Assembly: GCA_030789695.1 (NCBI GenBank)
Contig: CM061142.1
Coordinates: forward strand, 148,201,266-148,265,265
DNA length: 64,000 bases
Origin: Scilla litardierei
Lineage: Eukaryota > Streptophyta > Magnoliopsida > Asparagales > Asparagaceae
Direction: 5' to 3'
The position numbers were made by a program, and so were the translations under genes. Position 1 is the stretch's first letter, and every line of letters starts with the position of its first letter. Below the pieces are notes generated by a model. That model made no database searches. It was not told the DNA's origin and worked only from the letters and a program-made list of their open reading frames with translations. Shown in pieces: positions 1 to 9,773 of the stretch.

Positions 1-1386
1 CCTCATCTTGTATGAAGGAACGAGTAGGGTAAGAGACTCCAAACTCGTTGTTATAAATAAAGATTACGAGTTATTTCATATGCAACAGGGTGAGAAGATG
101 AAGGAGTACTATGCTCGCTTCGTTGACATCACCAACGAGTTGGAGGCTCTTGGAAAGACCTACACCCAAAAGGAGAAAGTCTCAAAGATCATTGACGGAC
201 TTCCTTCTTGTTGGGAGAAGAGTACCTTCGCCATCGAGGAAGGTAACGATATGACTAAATATGATGTCATTCAACTAATGGGTACCTTGATGTCTTATGA
301 GGTACGCAAGGACAGTAAACTAAAGTTGCAGGACACGATGAAGTCTTACTTGAAGCAAGACGAGCCAAAGAAAAAGGCGATTGCGTTCAAGGCCGCTCCA
401 TCTACATCTACATCTACCGATGATGAAGATTTGGAAGACGAGTTGGACTTGGAATCCATTGCCCTCATGGCAAAGAAGTTCAACCGATTTTTCCGGAAAG
501 GTAATTTCAAGAACAAATCTAAATTTAGTTCTTCTAACGCCTCCGCCCCTTTGTGCTTTAAATGCAATAAGCCAGGACACATGAAAGCGGATTGTCCTCA
601 AAACAAGCAAAAGGAGAAGTGGAAGGCGCCAAAGTTCGACAAGTCAAAGAAGTACAAAAAGGGTACAAGAAAGGACTTGTCGGGACATTCACAGACTCTG
701 ACGAGGATTTCTCAAGTGGAGAGTCAGATGATGAGCAAGTGGAGCAAGCATACATGTATTTCATGGCTAGAGAGGAACATGATCAAGGATCCTCATCCGA
801 TGATAGCGAGGATGAAGGCGATGAGGTAACTATGGATGACCTTAGATTAGCTAACGAGCAAATTTGGTCTAAGTATTCTAAATTAGTAAATAGATATAAT
901 AAGACTAAAGATGAGTTAACTAGTCTCCAAACCTCGCCTAAGCCTATCGTCATCAACAACGACACCGTTGTTGAAGACTTGAGAAATGAGATTGTAAATC
1001 TCAAATCTCAACTTGAGCATGTTCATATTAAGGAATCAGACGAACATGAGATAGCAGATTTGATTTCTCGAAACTCAACTTTGAGTATTGAGAATGAGAA
1101 TCTCAAGTCTCGTGTTTGTGCACTCACCACTCAAGTGTCCACTTTGGATGCTTCTATACTTTCTCTCACCGAGAAGTATGAGTCCATATTAGGCCGGATT
1201 AATAAATTCAATAAAGGTAAGGACCATTTGGATAATATCCTAAATGACTTACTTCCGACCAATCATCACATTGGCTTGGGTTATAAGATGGGAAATTCAT
1301 CCAAGTCGTCCACTACCTTTGTTAGGCCAACTTCCGATGCCTCAACGAGTGGGGGCAAACACCCCATTGGTAGTTCATCTACCAAT
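1..1386 (+). pseudogene. SIRE-like Ty1/copia gag fragment, frameshifted and cut by Tekay-1
   Basis: Partial gag of a copia element of the SIRE/Maximus type. It enters from the left edge of the window without a start. The first part resembles the plant copia UBN2 gag domain (about 1-320). A C-x2-C-x4-H-x4-C zinc knuckle for RNA packaging follows near 553-600, then a Lys-rich and an acidic Ser-rich stretch, then a long coiled-coil-like tail (about 830-1200). That long tailed gag is typical of SIRE. The reading frame changes by one base near 655-675, around an A5G3 run: the knuckle is in frame 2 and the acidic and coil part in frame 1. The sequence stops at 1386, where the Tekay-1 LTR begins, and no downstream protease or pol is in the window. 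Family assignment is from motif order. The frameshift is seen directly. Confidence 0.85.
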
Positions 1387-3844
1387 TGTAACGACTGGTT
1401 TTCATGTATTTGGATTATCTATATTATATTATAGGTTTTGGTGGATTTTCTCCTTATGTGTGGTTTTCGTCTCCGTAGCTTTCATTTTCGTTCGTTTCGT
1501 CGTGATTTTCTAGCCTCTTCCTTAGATCGTTGAGTCTCGGAGTAAGTCATTCGTGACGAGCTTCATATCGCTCATATCTTAGTGATAGGTTGATCCTAGA
1601 AGCCGTAGGAATCTTCCCGAAGCTTCACGCTTCAATTCGGCACTTCCCGTGCACGTTAGTTGGTTCAAGAAGGGGAACCAACCACCTAGATTGAGATCTA
1701 GTCAGTCGGTAACTCTACTCGAACCGACTAGTTCATTGAATCAAATGTACAGAAGTTACTGTTTACTTTTAGTCAGTCTAAGAACAACCCCCAACCGACT
1801 AGATGTGAAACTAGTCGGTCAGAACTTGCTCTCAGACCGACTAGTTTCTGTCAGTAAATTTCACCTAAGTTACTATTTATCGTTAGTCGGTCTATGAACA
1901 CTCACCGACCAACTAGGTTGCAAACTAGTCGGTCGACGGGCCTTCACAGACCGACTAATTCATTACCCAGATTTTTCCCTACTTTCGCTGTTTGCTTTTA
2001 GTCGGTCACAGTTGGTCGACCGACCGACTAGTTCTCAAACTAGTTGGTCAATAACCCTTCTTTGACCGACTAATCGCTGTCGTAAACCTAGGGTTTGCCC
2101 AGCCGTCGACTTTTCCTATTTTAACCCCCCAAACGTTTTTCTTTCTGCTTTCATTTCTCCTGAGCCTCCTTCTTCCCCAAATCATCATCCATCTTCCCCT
2201 AGCCTTCCTCCTTCATCAAGAGCCCCTCTCCCTCTCCATTTAGGCCGGCCACCATGATTTAGGCCGCGGCAACCCCCAAAAATCCCCAAAATCCCATTTC
2301 TCCAGATTTCTCCATCCATTCCAGATCTGAACCCTAGTTCCCCGGATCGTTTCTTCCGTCGCCGTGCTTGCTCGGCATCGTTCTTCCGCTAACGATTCGG
2401 TAATAACTCGACCCTATAATATACTCATAACCCATATGTGATTTTTGTTAAACCCTAATAAAAACTAGGTTGGATGTTGTTCTAATATTGTTTTGCCATG
2501 GCAGCGATCTCATCTCCGTAGTTAGCATTTTTGTGACGGCCTCGTTGATCGTCATCCTCGGTGCTAGGCAAGTGAAACTTGCCACTTAGGGTTTTAGGCC
2601 ATGTCTTAGGCCATTTGCTTGTTGTAGCGTAAAAGAGACTAGACAGTAAAATGATAGCTGCCTAGACACCTATTTGATCTAGTTTGACAACGAAACTAGA
2701 TCTGTCACCTCAATTGATCTATCTTGACAACGAAGCTAGGTCCAACCCTTTTAACTTGTTGTTCATGCATATTAAACTGCCATGTTTAATTCCTTACCTG
2801 TATGCCTTACTACATGCCATGTCATGCTATCTATGTTGAATGTCGCATTCGTAGCACACGCTACCATACTTGTGTTTCTTGGCTCGTGTTCTAGAAGCGG
2901 GCTACGTGAGTTGGTTGATAGCCAATGCCCGATCTACTTGTTTCCGGCTAGGCACCTGCGTTGCAGGCACAACCCTATGCCAAAAACACTTTCTGGCTCG
3001 TGATCCAGAAGCGAGCATTCATGTTCGGGGTAATGCCCTGGCTCGATACACGTGGAGGGGTAGGGATAAGCGGTCACCTGAGCTTACGAGTTGGCCCGAT
3101 CAGCCACTCTAGCCAGCAGATGAAATCTCTGTGCACAACTTGTTTACTTGACGTGTTTACTTGATGTGTTCACTTGACGTGAACTACTTGACTTGTACTT
3201 GTCCGTATTTTACTTGTAAAACTTGTTATCCATGCCTTACTTGCTACTTGTACTTCCCTTTACTTGTCACCTTCATACTATACTTGCCATGTTATGCTTC
3301 ATACTAGAACTGCTAGGTTGCTAGTTGCCTTCACTTCCGTTTCCTTGCTCAAGTCTTGTTAGACTTACTGACATGTGCCCCTTTACTCTTTTGGGTGACA
3401 CATGTTAGATCTCGAGCCTGAGAGTGCTGCGGAGGATGTGGCGTTTGCTGACGCTGAGTCAGAGCCTGCGTCCGTTGAGGAGTACGAGGACACGGGCGAT
3501 CAGTCGTAGAGGCTGCTTGTGTTCTTCGTTTTAGACTGTTATTGTTGTCGGTGCGTAGCATCGATACTCTGTTTTTGTTGCCTTTGTTGGCCTTGTTCTG
3601 GGCCTAGATTCTTTCTTTTAGCATGGTGGCTTTTCTGGATGTTGAACTTAAATTTAATGTTGGACAATGCTGAGATTTGGAATCTTATTTCTGTATCTCC
3701 TTGTGTTATTATTGTTGTTCCGTTTGTGGTTACAGGGGCCTGCACTTGTTTTACTGACGCTTATCGGGTGCGAAGCTTCACAGCTCCACACCCGTGCGGA
3801 CCTTCTCACGTCTCGACTCCATTTTCGAGAAGCAGGGCGTGACA
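1387..3844 (+). repeat. 5' LTR of Tekay-1
   Basis: Starts TGTAACGACTGG and ends GGGCGTGACA. The same start recurs at 8673 after a polypurine tract, which fixes the left boundary. The right boundary follows from the TGACA end shared with the Tekay-2 and solo LTRs. It holds an array of short inverted GACCGACTAG/CTAGTCGGTC motifs (about 1690-2085) and a U5-like region rich in ACTTG (about 3120-3300). Short open frames inside it are not conserved genes. Confidence 0.9.
1690..2085. repeat. Array of inverted GACCGACTAG / CTAGTCGGTC motifs in the Tekay-1 LTR
   Basis: The decamer CTAGTCGGTC and its reverse complement GACCGACTAG, with small variants, alternate several times at 30-60 bp spacing. Adjacent inverted pairs could form hairpins with a stem of up to 10 bp. 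The equivalent array lies in the U3 part of every related LTR here (44920-45310, 51120-51530, 58390-58800). Function is unknown. Confidence 0.8.
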
Positions 3845-3989
3845 GGTTTTGTTGGTGGCCCATGCAGGTCCTCTTTTGTAACTGCGATTATTGGAATAAC
3901 GATAATAATATTAGAATGTCCAATAAACTAAGTTCGACGTCCGAGTCATAAGCTATGAGTCTAATTTGTTTCGTTTTCTGTGTCATTAG
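3845..3989 (+). other. Tekay-1 leader, primer site not canonical
   Basis: 145 bp between the LTR end and the gag ATG. The usual tRNA-iMet primer site TGGTATCAGAGC is absent. The sequence right after the LTR begins GGTTTTGTTGGTGGCCCATG, and the same start follows the 5' LTR of Tekay-2. I could not match it to a plant tRNA 3' end from memory. The leader ends in an AG just before the ATG. Confidence 0.6.
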
Positions 3990-5120
3990 ATGGCAGGAAG
4001 GCGATTCACCCGCGGTGGTGGTAGTGGTGCGCCCCCTCATGACGAGGAGCCTGAGCGGGAGCCCACCAATGGAGAGATGATGCGGATGATGTTTCAGATG
4101 ATGCAGGTGCAGCAGGGCATGCTCCTACAAGTCCAGAATGCTCCACTTGCTCGAGCTGCCCGGGCACTTCCGGAGGCCCTCGTTCCGAGCCTGGAGCGAA
4201 GCAGTTTCGGGAACTGGGTCCCGCTTATTTTGATGGGTCTGAGGGTCCTCTAGCTGCCGATGAGTGGATCCGGAACATTGAGAATAATTTGAAGATGGCG
4301 AAGATCGGCCCGGCTGGATGGGTTGATTTGGCGAAGAGGCAGCTCAAGGATAATGCTCGGAACTGGTGGGATGCGGAGGAGAAGATGCTGGTGGAGCCGA
4401 TAGCTTGGGCTACCTTTAAGTCCAGGTTCGATGAGGAGTTCTTTCCAAAGGCTGCTGGGAAGGAGATGCTGCAGCGTTTTATTGAGCTGAAGCAAGGGAG
4501 CTTGACGGTGGACCAGTACCACCAAGAGTTCACTAGGCTGAGTCGGTTCGCATCGAAGATGGTGCAGGATGCTGATGAGAGGGCTCAGAGGTTCCTGCAG
4601 GGACTTGCTTTGGAGCTTCAGAGTTTTGTGTCTTCCTCTGATCTGGACTCTTATCAGAAAGTTATGGTCGCTGCGAGGAGGCAGGAGCTGAACCTGAGCC
4701 AGAGGAGGGGACATGTTTCTGGTGCTGGGAAGAGGCCTATGGAGCAGGCCAGGGCGGTGGTTAGGCCTGCTTTCAAGCCTAACCATTCGGTTCAGTTCAA
4801 GAGGCCAGGAGGGCCTATTCAGAAGACTTGCCATTTCTACGGCAAGATCTGGCATATCAAGGATCAGTGTAGGAGATTCCTGGGCCAGTGTGTTGTCTGT
4901 GGAGATCCTACCCATACCATGAAGGATTGTCCGAGGTCGAAGCAGCCTTGGAAGGCACCTGTTGCAGCACAGCCGTTACAGCAGAGAGCGCATGTTCCCG
5001 CTGGATGTAGAGCAGCTCTTGTTCCACATAGGCAGGCTTTTCAGCAGGCTTTTCCACCGAGGAGGTAGGCTTTTCTGATGACTGTTGTGGAGAGCGAGGC
5101 AGTGGATGAGGTTATTGCAG
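3990..5120 (+). pseudogene. Tekay-1 gag, frameshifted and with a nonsense codon
   Basis: Gag gene starting ATGGCAGGAAGGCGATTC, matching the gag start of Tekay-2. The product would be the capsid and nucleocapsid. The retrotransposon-gag capsid core is encoded about 4200-4650, including a W-V-D-L-A-K-R-Q-L segment. Two zinc-knuckle units follow near 4830-4930; the first is damaged (C-H-F-Y for C-H-F-C), the second reads C-V-V-C-G-D-P-T-H-T-M-K-D-C. Compared with Tekay-2 there is a one-base deletion near 4170-4180, and the exon is 1,131 rather than 1,132 bp. A CAG codon has become TAG at 5066-5068. The exon ends at 5120 with a phase-1 G before the intron-like gap. Confidence 0.88.
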
Positions 5121-5233
5121 GTAATCCTCGATCTAGCTGTCCCTTCTTAGTTAGTTTTATCTGTTGGATTATGTTTGATTGCTTGCACATGATTGTTTTC
5201 TAGACTAGGGCTTGATTGTTAGACTGTTTGTAG
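5121..5233 (+). other. Putative GT-AG intron 1, between gag and protease (Tekay-1)
   Basis: A 113-bp segment starting GTAATCC and ending TTTGTAG, T-rich and with stops. The flanking codons join in phase (G|GC, glycine). Tekay-2 has a segment of identical length at the identical place. Splicing has not been shown. Confidence 0.7.
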
Positions 5234-7652
5234 GCGTGGTTTTGGTGTGCACATTTCCTGCACGAGTCCTCTTTGACTCAGTTGTATCGATGTGCATTAT
5301 TTCTCGGTGCTTCGTGGAGAAGCATTCCTTGGCGACGTCCCCTCTTCCGAGGAGTTGGCATATCGTCACAGGAAATGGCGTGGTCTCGGTGCATCATGGT
5401 TGTAATTCTTGCTCGTTGGTGGTTTGTGGACATGAGCTTTACGCTGATTTCATTGTCCACGACATCATCAACTACGATGCGGTCCTTAGAATGGATTGGC
5501 TTGCGAGCTTCTATGCTACGATCGACTGTCGGAGGAAGAAGGTGGTGTTCGAGATTCCCGGACATCCAATGTTTGAGTTCAGCTGAAGTAGCAGTTCGCT
5601 CGGTCCGGTCAGGTTTCGGGCCAGGCCAGTGGAGATTGTGGCTATGCAGATGGAGCTGGAGAGGCCAGCGGTTGTACGGGACTTCGATGACATCTTCCCC
5701 GAGGAGATGTCTGGGCTGCCACCTGATCGAGCTCTGGAATTTTCTATTGATCTTATTCCAGGAGCGCAGCCGATTTCGAAGGCGCCTTATCGTATGGCAC
5801 CCGCTGAGTTGGAGGAATTGCGGAAGCAGCTGGATGAGCTTTTGCAGAAGGGTTATATCAATCCTAGTGTGTCTCCGTGGGGAGCACCGGTGCTGCTGGT
5901 AAAAAAGAAGGATGGTTCACGTCGCATGTGCGTAGACTATCGGGAGCTGAATGCGGACCATCAAGAATAAATACCCGTTGCCTCGCATTGATGATATTTT
6001 TGATCAGCTTGGAGGTTCGAGGGTGTTTTCGAAGTTGGATCTGAGGAGTGGATATCTTCAGCTGAAGGTGAAGAAGGGAGATGTTCCGAAGACAACGTTC
6101 AGGACGAAGTATGGACACTACGAGTTTGTGGTTATGCCTTTCGGTGTAACCAATGCACCCGCTGTTTTCATGAATCTGATGAATCTGATTTTCTACGACT
6201 TTTTAGACAAGTTTGTCGTTATCTTTATTGACGACATTTTGATCTATTCGAAGTCGGAGGAAGAGCATGCGTCGCACTTGAGGATAGTGTTGGAGATTTT
6301 AAGGAAGCATCGTTTGTATGCCAAGTTTTCGAAGTGCGAGTTTTGGCTGGGCAGAGTTGTTTTTCTCGGGCATGTGGTGACTAGAGATGGTATTTCAGTG
6401 GATCCCGAGAAGATCAGGGCCATCAGAGAGTGGCCTATTCCGCAGTCAGCATCTGAGATCCGGTGTTTCCTTGGGCTTGCTGGTTACTATCGGCGCTTCA
6501 TTAAGGACTTTCCCATATTGCTGAGCCGATGACCAGATTGACGCGGAAGGATGTACCTTTTGTTTGGTCGGGTGATTGTGAGAATGCTTTTGGCATTCTG
6601 AGGGAGAGATTGACGACTGCCCCTATTCTTGTCGTGCCTGATCGCAGCGGTGGATTCGAGATCTTTTGCGATACTTCTGGCAAGGGTCTCGGTTGTGTAT
6701 TGCATCAGCACGTGCATGTTGTGGCGTATGCTTCGCGTCAGCTCAAGACTCATGAGAAGAATTACCCGACACACGATTTGGAGTTGGCTGCTGTCGTGTT
6801 TGCGCTCAAAATTTGGAGGCACTTCCTGCTGAGTGAGAAAGTGAAGATCTTCACCGATCACAAAAGCTTGAAGTATATTTTTACTCAGAAGGAGCTCAAC
6901 ATGCGACAGCGTCGATGGTTGGAGCTCATGGCGGATTATGAGATTGATTTGCAGTATCACCCTGGCAAGGTGAATGTGGTTCCTGATGCGCTGAGTAGGC
7001 TTCCAGCGGTGATGATTTTGACTTCGCAGTGGAGATTGTAGCAGGATTTTTGCGAGTCTGGTGTGGAGATTGTTCTTCCTGGAGAAGCTTCTCCGTTGAT
7101 GAGTATGCAGATTCAGTCGACGATCGTGGATCGGATCAAGGCTGGCCAGGCTGAGGATCCGAAGCTGGTAAAGATTCGGGAGCAGGTAGAAGCCGGTCTG
7201 CGGACTGACTTTTTGATTCATGAGGATGGCTCGCTGAGGTTTGGAGCCAGGGTGTGTGTGTGCCAGCTGGGGATGTTAGAGAGGAGTTGTTGGTGGAGGC
7301 ACACAGTTCGCCGTATTCTGTGCATCCTGGTGAGACCAAGATGTACAAGGATCTTCGTCTGAACTTTTGGTGGCATGGTATGAAGAGGAGTGTGGTTCGG
7401 AGTGTAGCCAAGTGCTTGGTTTGCCAGCAGGTAAAGGCAGAGCATCAGCGTACGGCAGGGTTGCTACAACCGCTTCCAATTCCGGAGTGGAAATGGCGAC
7501 ACATCACTATGGATTTCGTGACTGGACTACCTCGGAGTCCGAAGCAGAATGATGCGATTTGGGTGATCGTAGATCGATTGACCAAATCCACGCACTTTAT
7601 TCCCTTCCGAGTAGGATAGTCCACTGAGGTGCTAGCGAGGAGATACATGGAG
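5234..7652 (+). pseudogene. Tekay-1 protease-RT-RNase H-integrase (first part), multiply disrupted
   Basis: Pol segment in the usual Ty3/gypsy order. The protease site is damaged: D-S-V-V-S at about 5274-5290, where Tekay-2 has D-S-G-A-S. The reverse transcriptase follows (about 5750-6500), with the catalytic F-I-D-D box near 6225-6240. Next are RNase H (about 6640-7000) and the integrase zinc domain with H-x-H and C-L-V-C (about 7290-7430). The first integrase catalytic Asp is in H-I-T-M-D-F near 7500-7520. Against Tekay-2, a 2-bp deletion lies near 5955, a 1-bp deletion near 6510 and a 2-bp gain in a GT run near 7247. Stops include 5584-5586, and CAG-to-TAG changes at 7039 and 7617. The exon length equals that of Tekay-2 only because both carry a net loss of one base. 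Confidence 0.9.
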
Positions 7653-7723
7653 GTAAATTCTTTTACTCTTCGTTTCTATTTCCTTCTCCTAGTTTAGACA
7701 GTGATGTAACGTGAATCGTGCAG
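7653..7723 (+). other. Putative GT-AG intron 2, inside integrase (Tekay-1)
   Basis: A 71-bp T-rich segment, starting GTAAATTC and ending CGTGCAG, interrupts the integrase core between the codons Y-M-E and E-I-V-R-L-H-G. Other Tekay integrases read straight through here. Tekay-2 has a 72-bp equivalent. Confidence 0.7.
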
Positions 7724-8626
7724 GAGATCGTACGACTTCACGGAGTCCCTGTGAGTATCATGTCAGACAGAGACACGAGGTTCACATCTCAGTTCTGGCA
7801 GAGTTTGCAGAAGAGTTTGGGTACGTGTCTGAGTTTCAGCACGGCGTACCATCCGCAGACAGATGGCCAGTCCGAGCGGACGATTCAGATCTTGGAGGAC
7901 ATGCTGAGGGCGTGCATGTTGGATTTCAAGGGTTCGTGGGAGGACCATCTACATCTGGTGGAGTTCCCTTACAACAACAGCTTCCAGGCGAGTATTGGCA
8001 TGGCGCCTTTTGCCGCGCTGTATGGGAGGAAATGTCGTTCGCCGTTGAGTTGGGACGACGTTGGTGATCGAGAGCTGTTGGGACCTGAGATGATTGTGGA
8101 GGCTGTGGATGTTGTCAGGAACATTCAGGAGAGGTTGAGGATTGCTCATGACCGTTTTAAGCATTGGGCGGATGCTAAACGGCGTCCTTTGGAGTTTCAG
8201 CCAGGTGACCATGTGTTTCTGAAGATTTCCTCGAATCGTGGTGTGATTCGCTTTGGGAAGCGAGGGAAGTTGAGCACGCGATACATTGGACCGTTTGACA
8301 TTCTGGAGAAAGTTGGCGAGGTAGCCTACCGCTTAGCCTTGCCGCCATCTTTGGAAGGAGTTCACAATGTTTTCCATGTGTCGCAGCTTCGTCTATACAT
8401 TAGCGATCCGTCTCATGCTGTGGATTTCTCAGAGATTACCGTTCGCCCTGATATGACGTATGACCAGCAGCCAGTGCTGATTCTGGACAGGCATCAGAAG
8501 TCACTTCGGAATAAGGTTGTCAATCTTGTGAGGGTGATGTGGCGACACGGCTCGCCAGGAGAGTCTACTTGGGAGAATGAGGATGAGATGCGAGAGCGTT
8601 TCCCACTTTTGTTCCCGGACACGTGA
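7724..8626 (+). CDS. Tekay-1 integrase C-terminal half and chromodomain (open exon)
   Basis: Open frame of 301 codons including the stop, the second half of integrase. It has the second catalytic Asp (V/I-M-S-D-R-D near 7760) and the catalytic Glu in Q-S-E-R-T-I near 7870. The GPF/Y-type module (I-G-P-F-D-I-L near 8290) is followed by H-V-S-Q-L-R. A C-terminal chromodomain-like unit follows (V-R-V-M-W-R-H...T-W-E-N-E-D-E-M, about 8525-8600). In chromoviruses this domain steers insertion into heterochromatin. It has no start of its own and would be translated only as part of the spliced polyprotein. Unlike the upstream exons it holds no stop or frameshift, whereas the same exon in Tekay-2 has two stops. 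Confidence 0.88.
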   Translation, partial: EIVRLHGVPVSIMSDRDTRFTSQFWQSLQKSLGTCLSFSTAYHPQTDGQSERTIQILEDMLRACMLDFKGSWEDHLHLVEFPYNNSFQASIGMAPFAALYGRKCRSPLSWDDVGDRELLGPEMIVEAVDVVRNIQERLRIAHDRFKHWADAKRRPLEFQPGDHVFLKISSNRGVIRFGKRGKLSTRYIGPFDILEKVGEVAYRLALPPSLEGVHNVFHVSQLRLYISDPSHAVDFSEITVRPDMTYDQQPVLILDRHQKSLRNKVVNLVRVMWRHGSPGESTWENEDEMRERFPLLFPDT

Positions 8627-8664
8627 GTGTTGGGAAATTCCGAGGACGGAATTTTTCTTAAGTT

Positions 8665-8672
8665 GGGGAGGA
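8665..8672 (+). promoter_or_regulatory. Polypurine tract of Tekay-1
   Basis: GGGGAGGA lies directly before the 3' LTR TG, the expected plus-strand primer. The mirror copy in Tekay-2 is at 51821-51828. Confidence 0.85.
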
Positions 8673-8748
8673 TGTAACGACTGGTTTTCATGTATTTGGA
8701 TTATCTATATTATATTATAGGTTTTGGTGGATTTTCTCCTTATGTGTG
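8673..8748 (+). repeat. Tekay-1 3' LTR, first 76 bp only
   Basis: Matches 1387-1462 nearly base for base and stops inside TTATGTGTG, where the TGTTACGCC start of Tat1 appears. In the 5' LTR the sequence continues GTTTTCGTC. The rest of the LTR is not in the window. Confidence 0.92.
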
Positions 8749-9714
8749 TGTTACGCCTATTTGACCGAGACCCCAAAAGACACGAGCCCAGGAGCCCGAC
8801 TACTGGTCGAAGGCCCACCTGCATCCTCAAGCCCATTCAACAAAGGCCCTGTAAGGGATCTTCTCAAATGTCGATCCGACCCGGCCCCGATAACCCGCTG
8901 GACACTCACCCACTCCTGCGAAAACCGTTCCCCCGAACGCGCGACCACTAAATGGCGGTAATGGGGAGGTGCTGGAATGGCGAAGAGAGCGGCGGTGAGG
9001 GGGCGGATTGATGGGGCACGATCGAGGGCGGGTGTGGGACGTGGGCCAGAGGCAATCACGCAGGGAGCTCTACAAAAGGGCTCGGAGGACTACGAAGAAA
9101 GGGACCGCATCTCAGGTAACAAAACCTAAGGTACTCCATCAACGACCTCGTTCCCCCAATTCATCTCCTTCCTCCCCCGCTCGCGCCGAGAGACGCCGTT
9201 ACGATCTCCTCACGAGTCGAACCGTCTCCGCCGGGCCTCCTTTCTCAGATCACTATCTGACTTAGGCATCGGAGGGGATTTGGCCGGAACCAAGGTCCGG
9301 CCCCCTGACGAGCGTTCTCGTCTACGCAGGTGGACAGCTGATCAACGGGCCGAGGCTACCCCTCGCCCCTCTCCGACCACTCGATCGACTGGATAGTGAG
9401 GCTTCCCCTCACCATCAACCTGCCGAGGCCGAGCACGCCCTACCGAGGCCGTGCGTCTTAGTCGGGTCCGAGATTCCCCCTCGCCTCCCGTCGGCCGTGC
9501 ATCTACCCGGGCGACTGAGGCTACCCCTCGTCCCCCTTTCAGCCGAGGCCGAGCACGTCTATCCGAGGCCGAGCGTCTCAACCAGGGCCGAGGCTTCCCC
9601 TCGCCCCTTCTGCACCAATTCAAAGCCCCCCAAGGGACCCAAAGCGGGCCCATTGACCACATTGACCGGGTTCTCCACGGTCAACGCTTTGTAGTGAGAA
9701 AACACTCTGAAACA
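8749..9714 (+). repeat. 5' LTR of Tat1
   Basis: Starts TGTTACGCC and ends GAAACA just before the primer site. GC-rich, with repeats of a CCGAGGC..GCCCCTCG type (about 9345-9600). The right boundary is inferred from the CA two bases before TGGCGCCG. No second LTR is available for confirmation. Confidence 0.7.
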
Positions 9715-9716
9715 TC

Positions 9717-9734
9717 TGGCGCCGTCTGTGGGAA
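9717..9734 (+). promoter_or_regulatory. Primer binding site of Tat1
   Basis: TGGCGCCGTCTGTGGGAA. The first nine bases match the tRNA-Asp complement used by Athila-type elements, and the whole string is characteristic of plant Tat/Retand elements. Confidence 0.75.
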
Positions 9735-9773
9735 CCTGAAAATCATCCCACAAAGCAGAAAACCACACCAACA

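Larger units (their letters stand above)
1387..8748 (+). mobile_element. Tekay-1: Tekay/Del-type Ty3/gypsy chromovirus, degraded
   Basis: Order seen: 2,458-bp 5' LTR, leader, gag, intron-like gap, protease-RT-RNase H-integrase, second intron-like gap, integrase C-terminus with chromodomain, polypurine tract, and the first 76 bp of the 3' LTR. The 3' LTR is interrupted at 8748 by Tat1. The 5 bp before the element are CCAAT; the matching right duplication is not in the window. Comparison with Tekay-2 on the other strand shows four frameshifts and several nonsense changes, so this copy cannot make its own proteins. Long LTRs, pol domain order and the C-terminal chromodomain place it in the Tekay/Del clade. 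Confidence 0.92.

Noticed and set aside
5273..5902. 209-codon alternative frame over Tekay-1 protease/RT
   Set aside because: The protease and RT motifs are in a different frame; this one has no recognisable domain.
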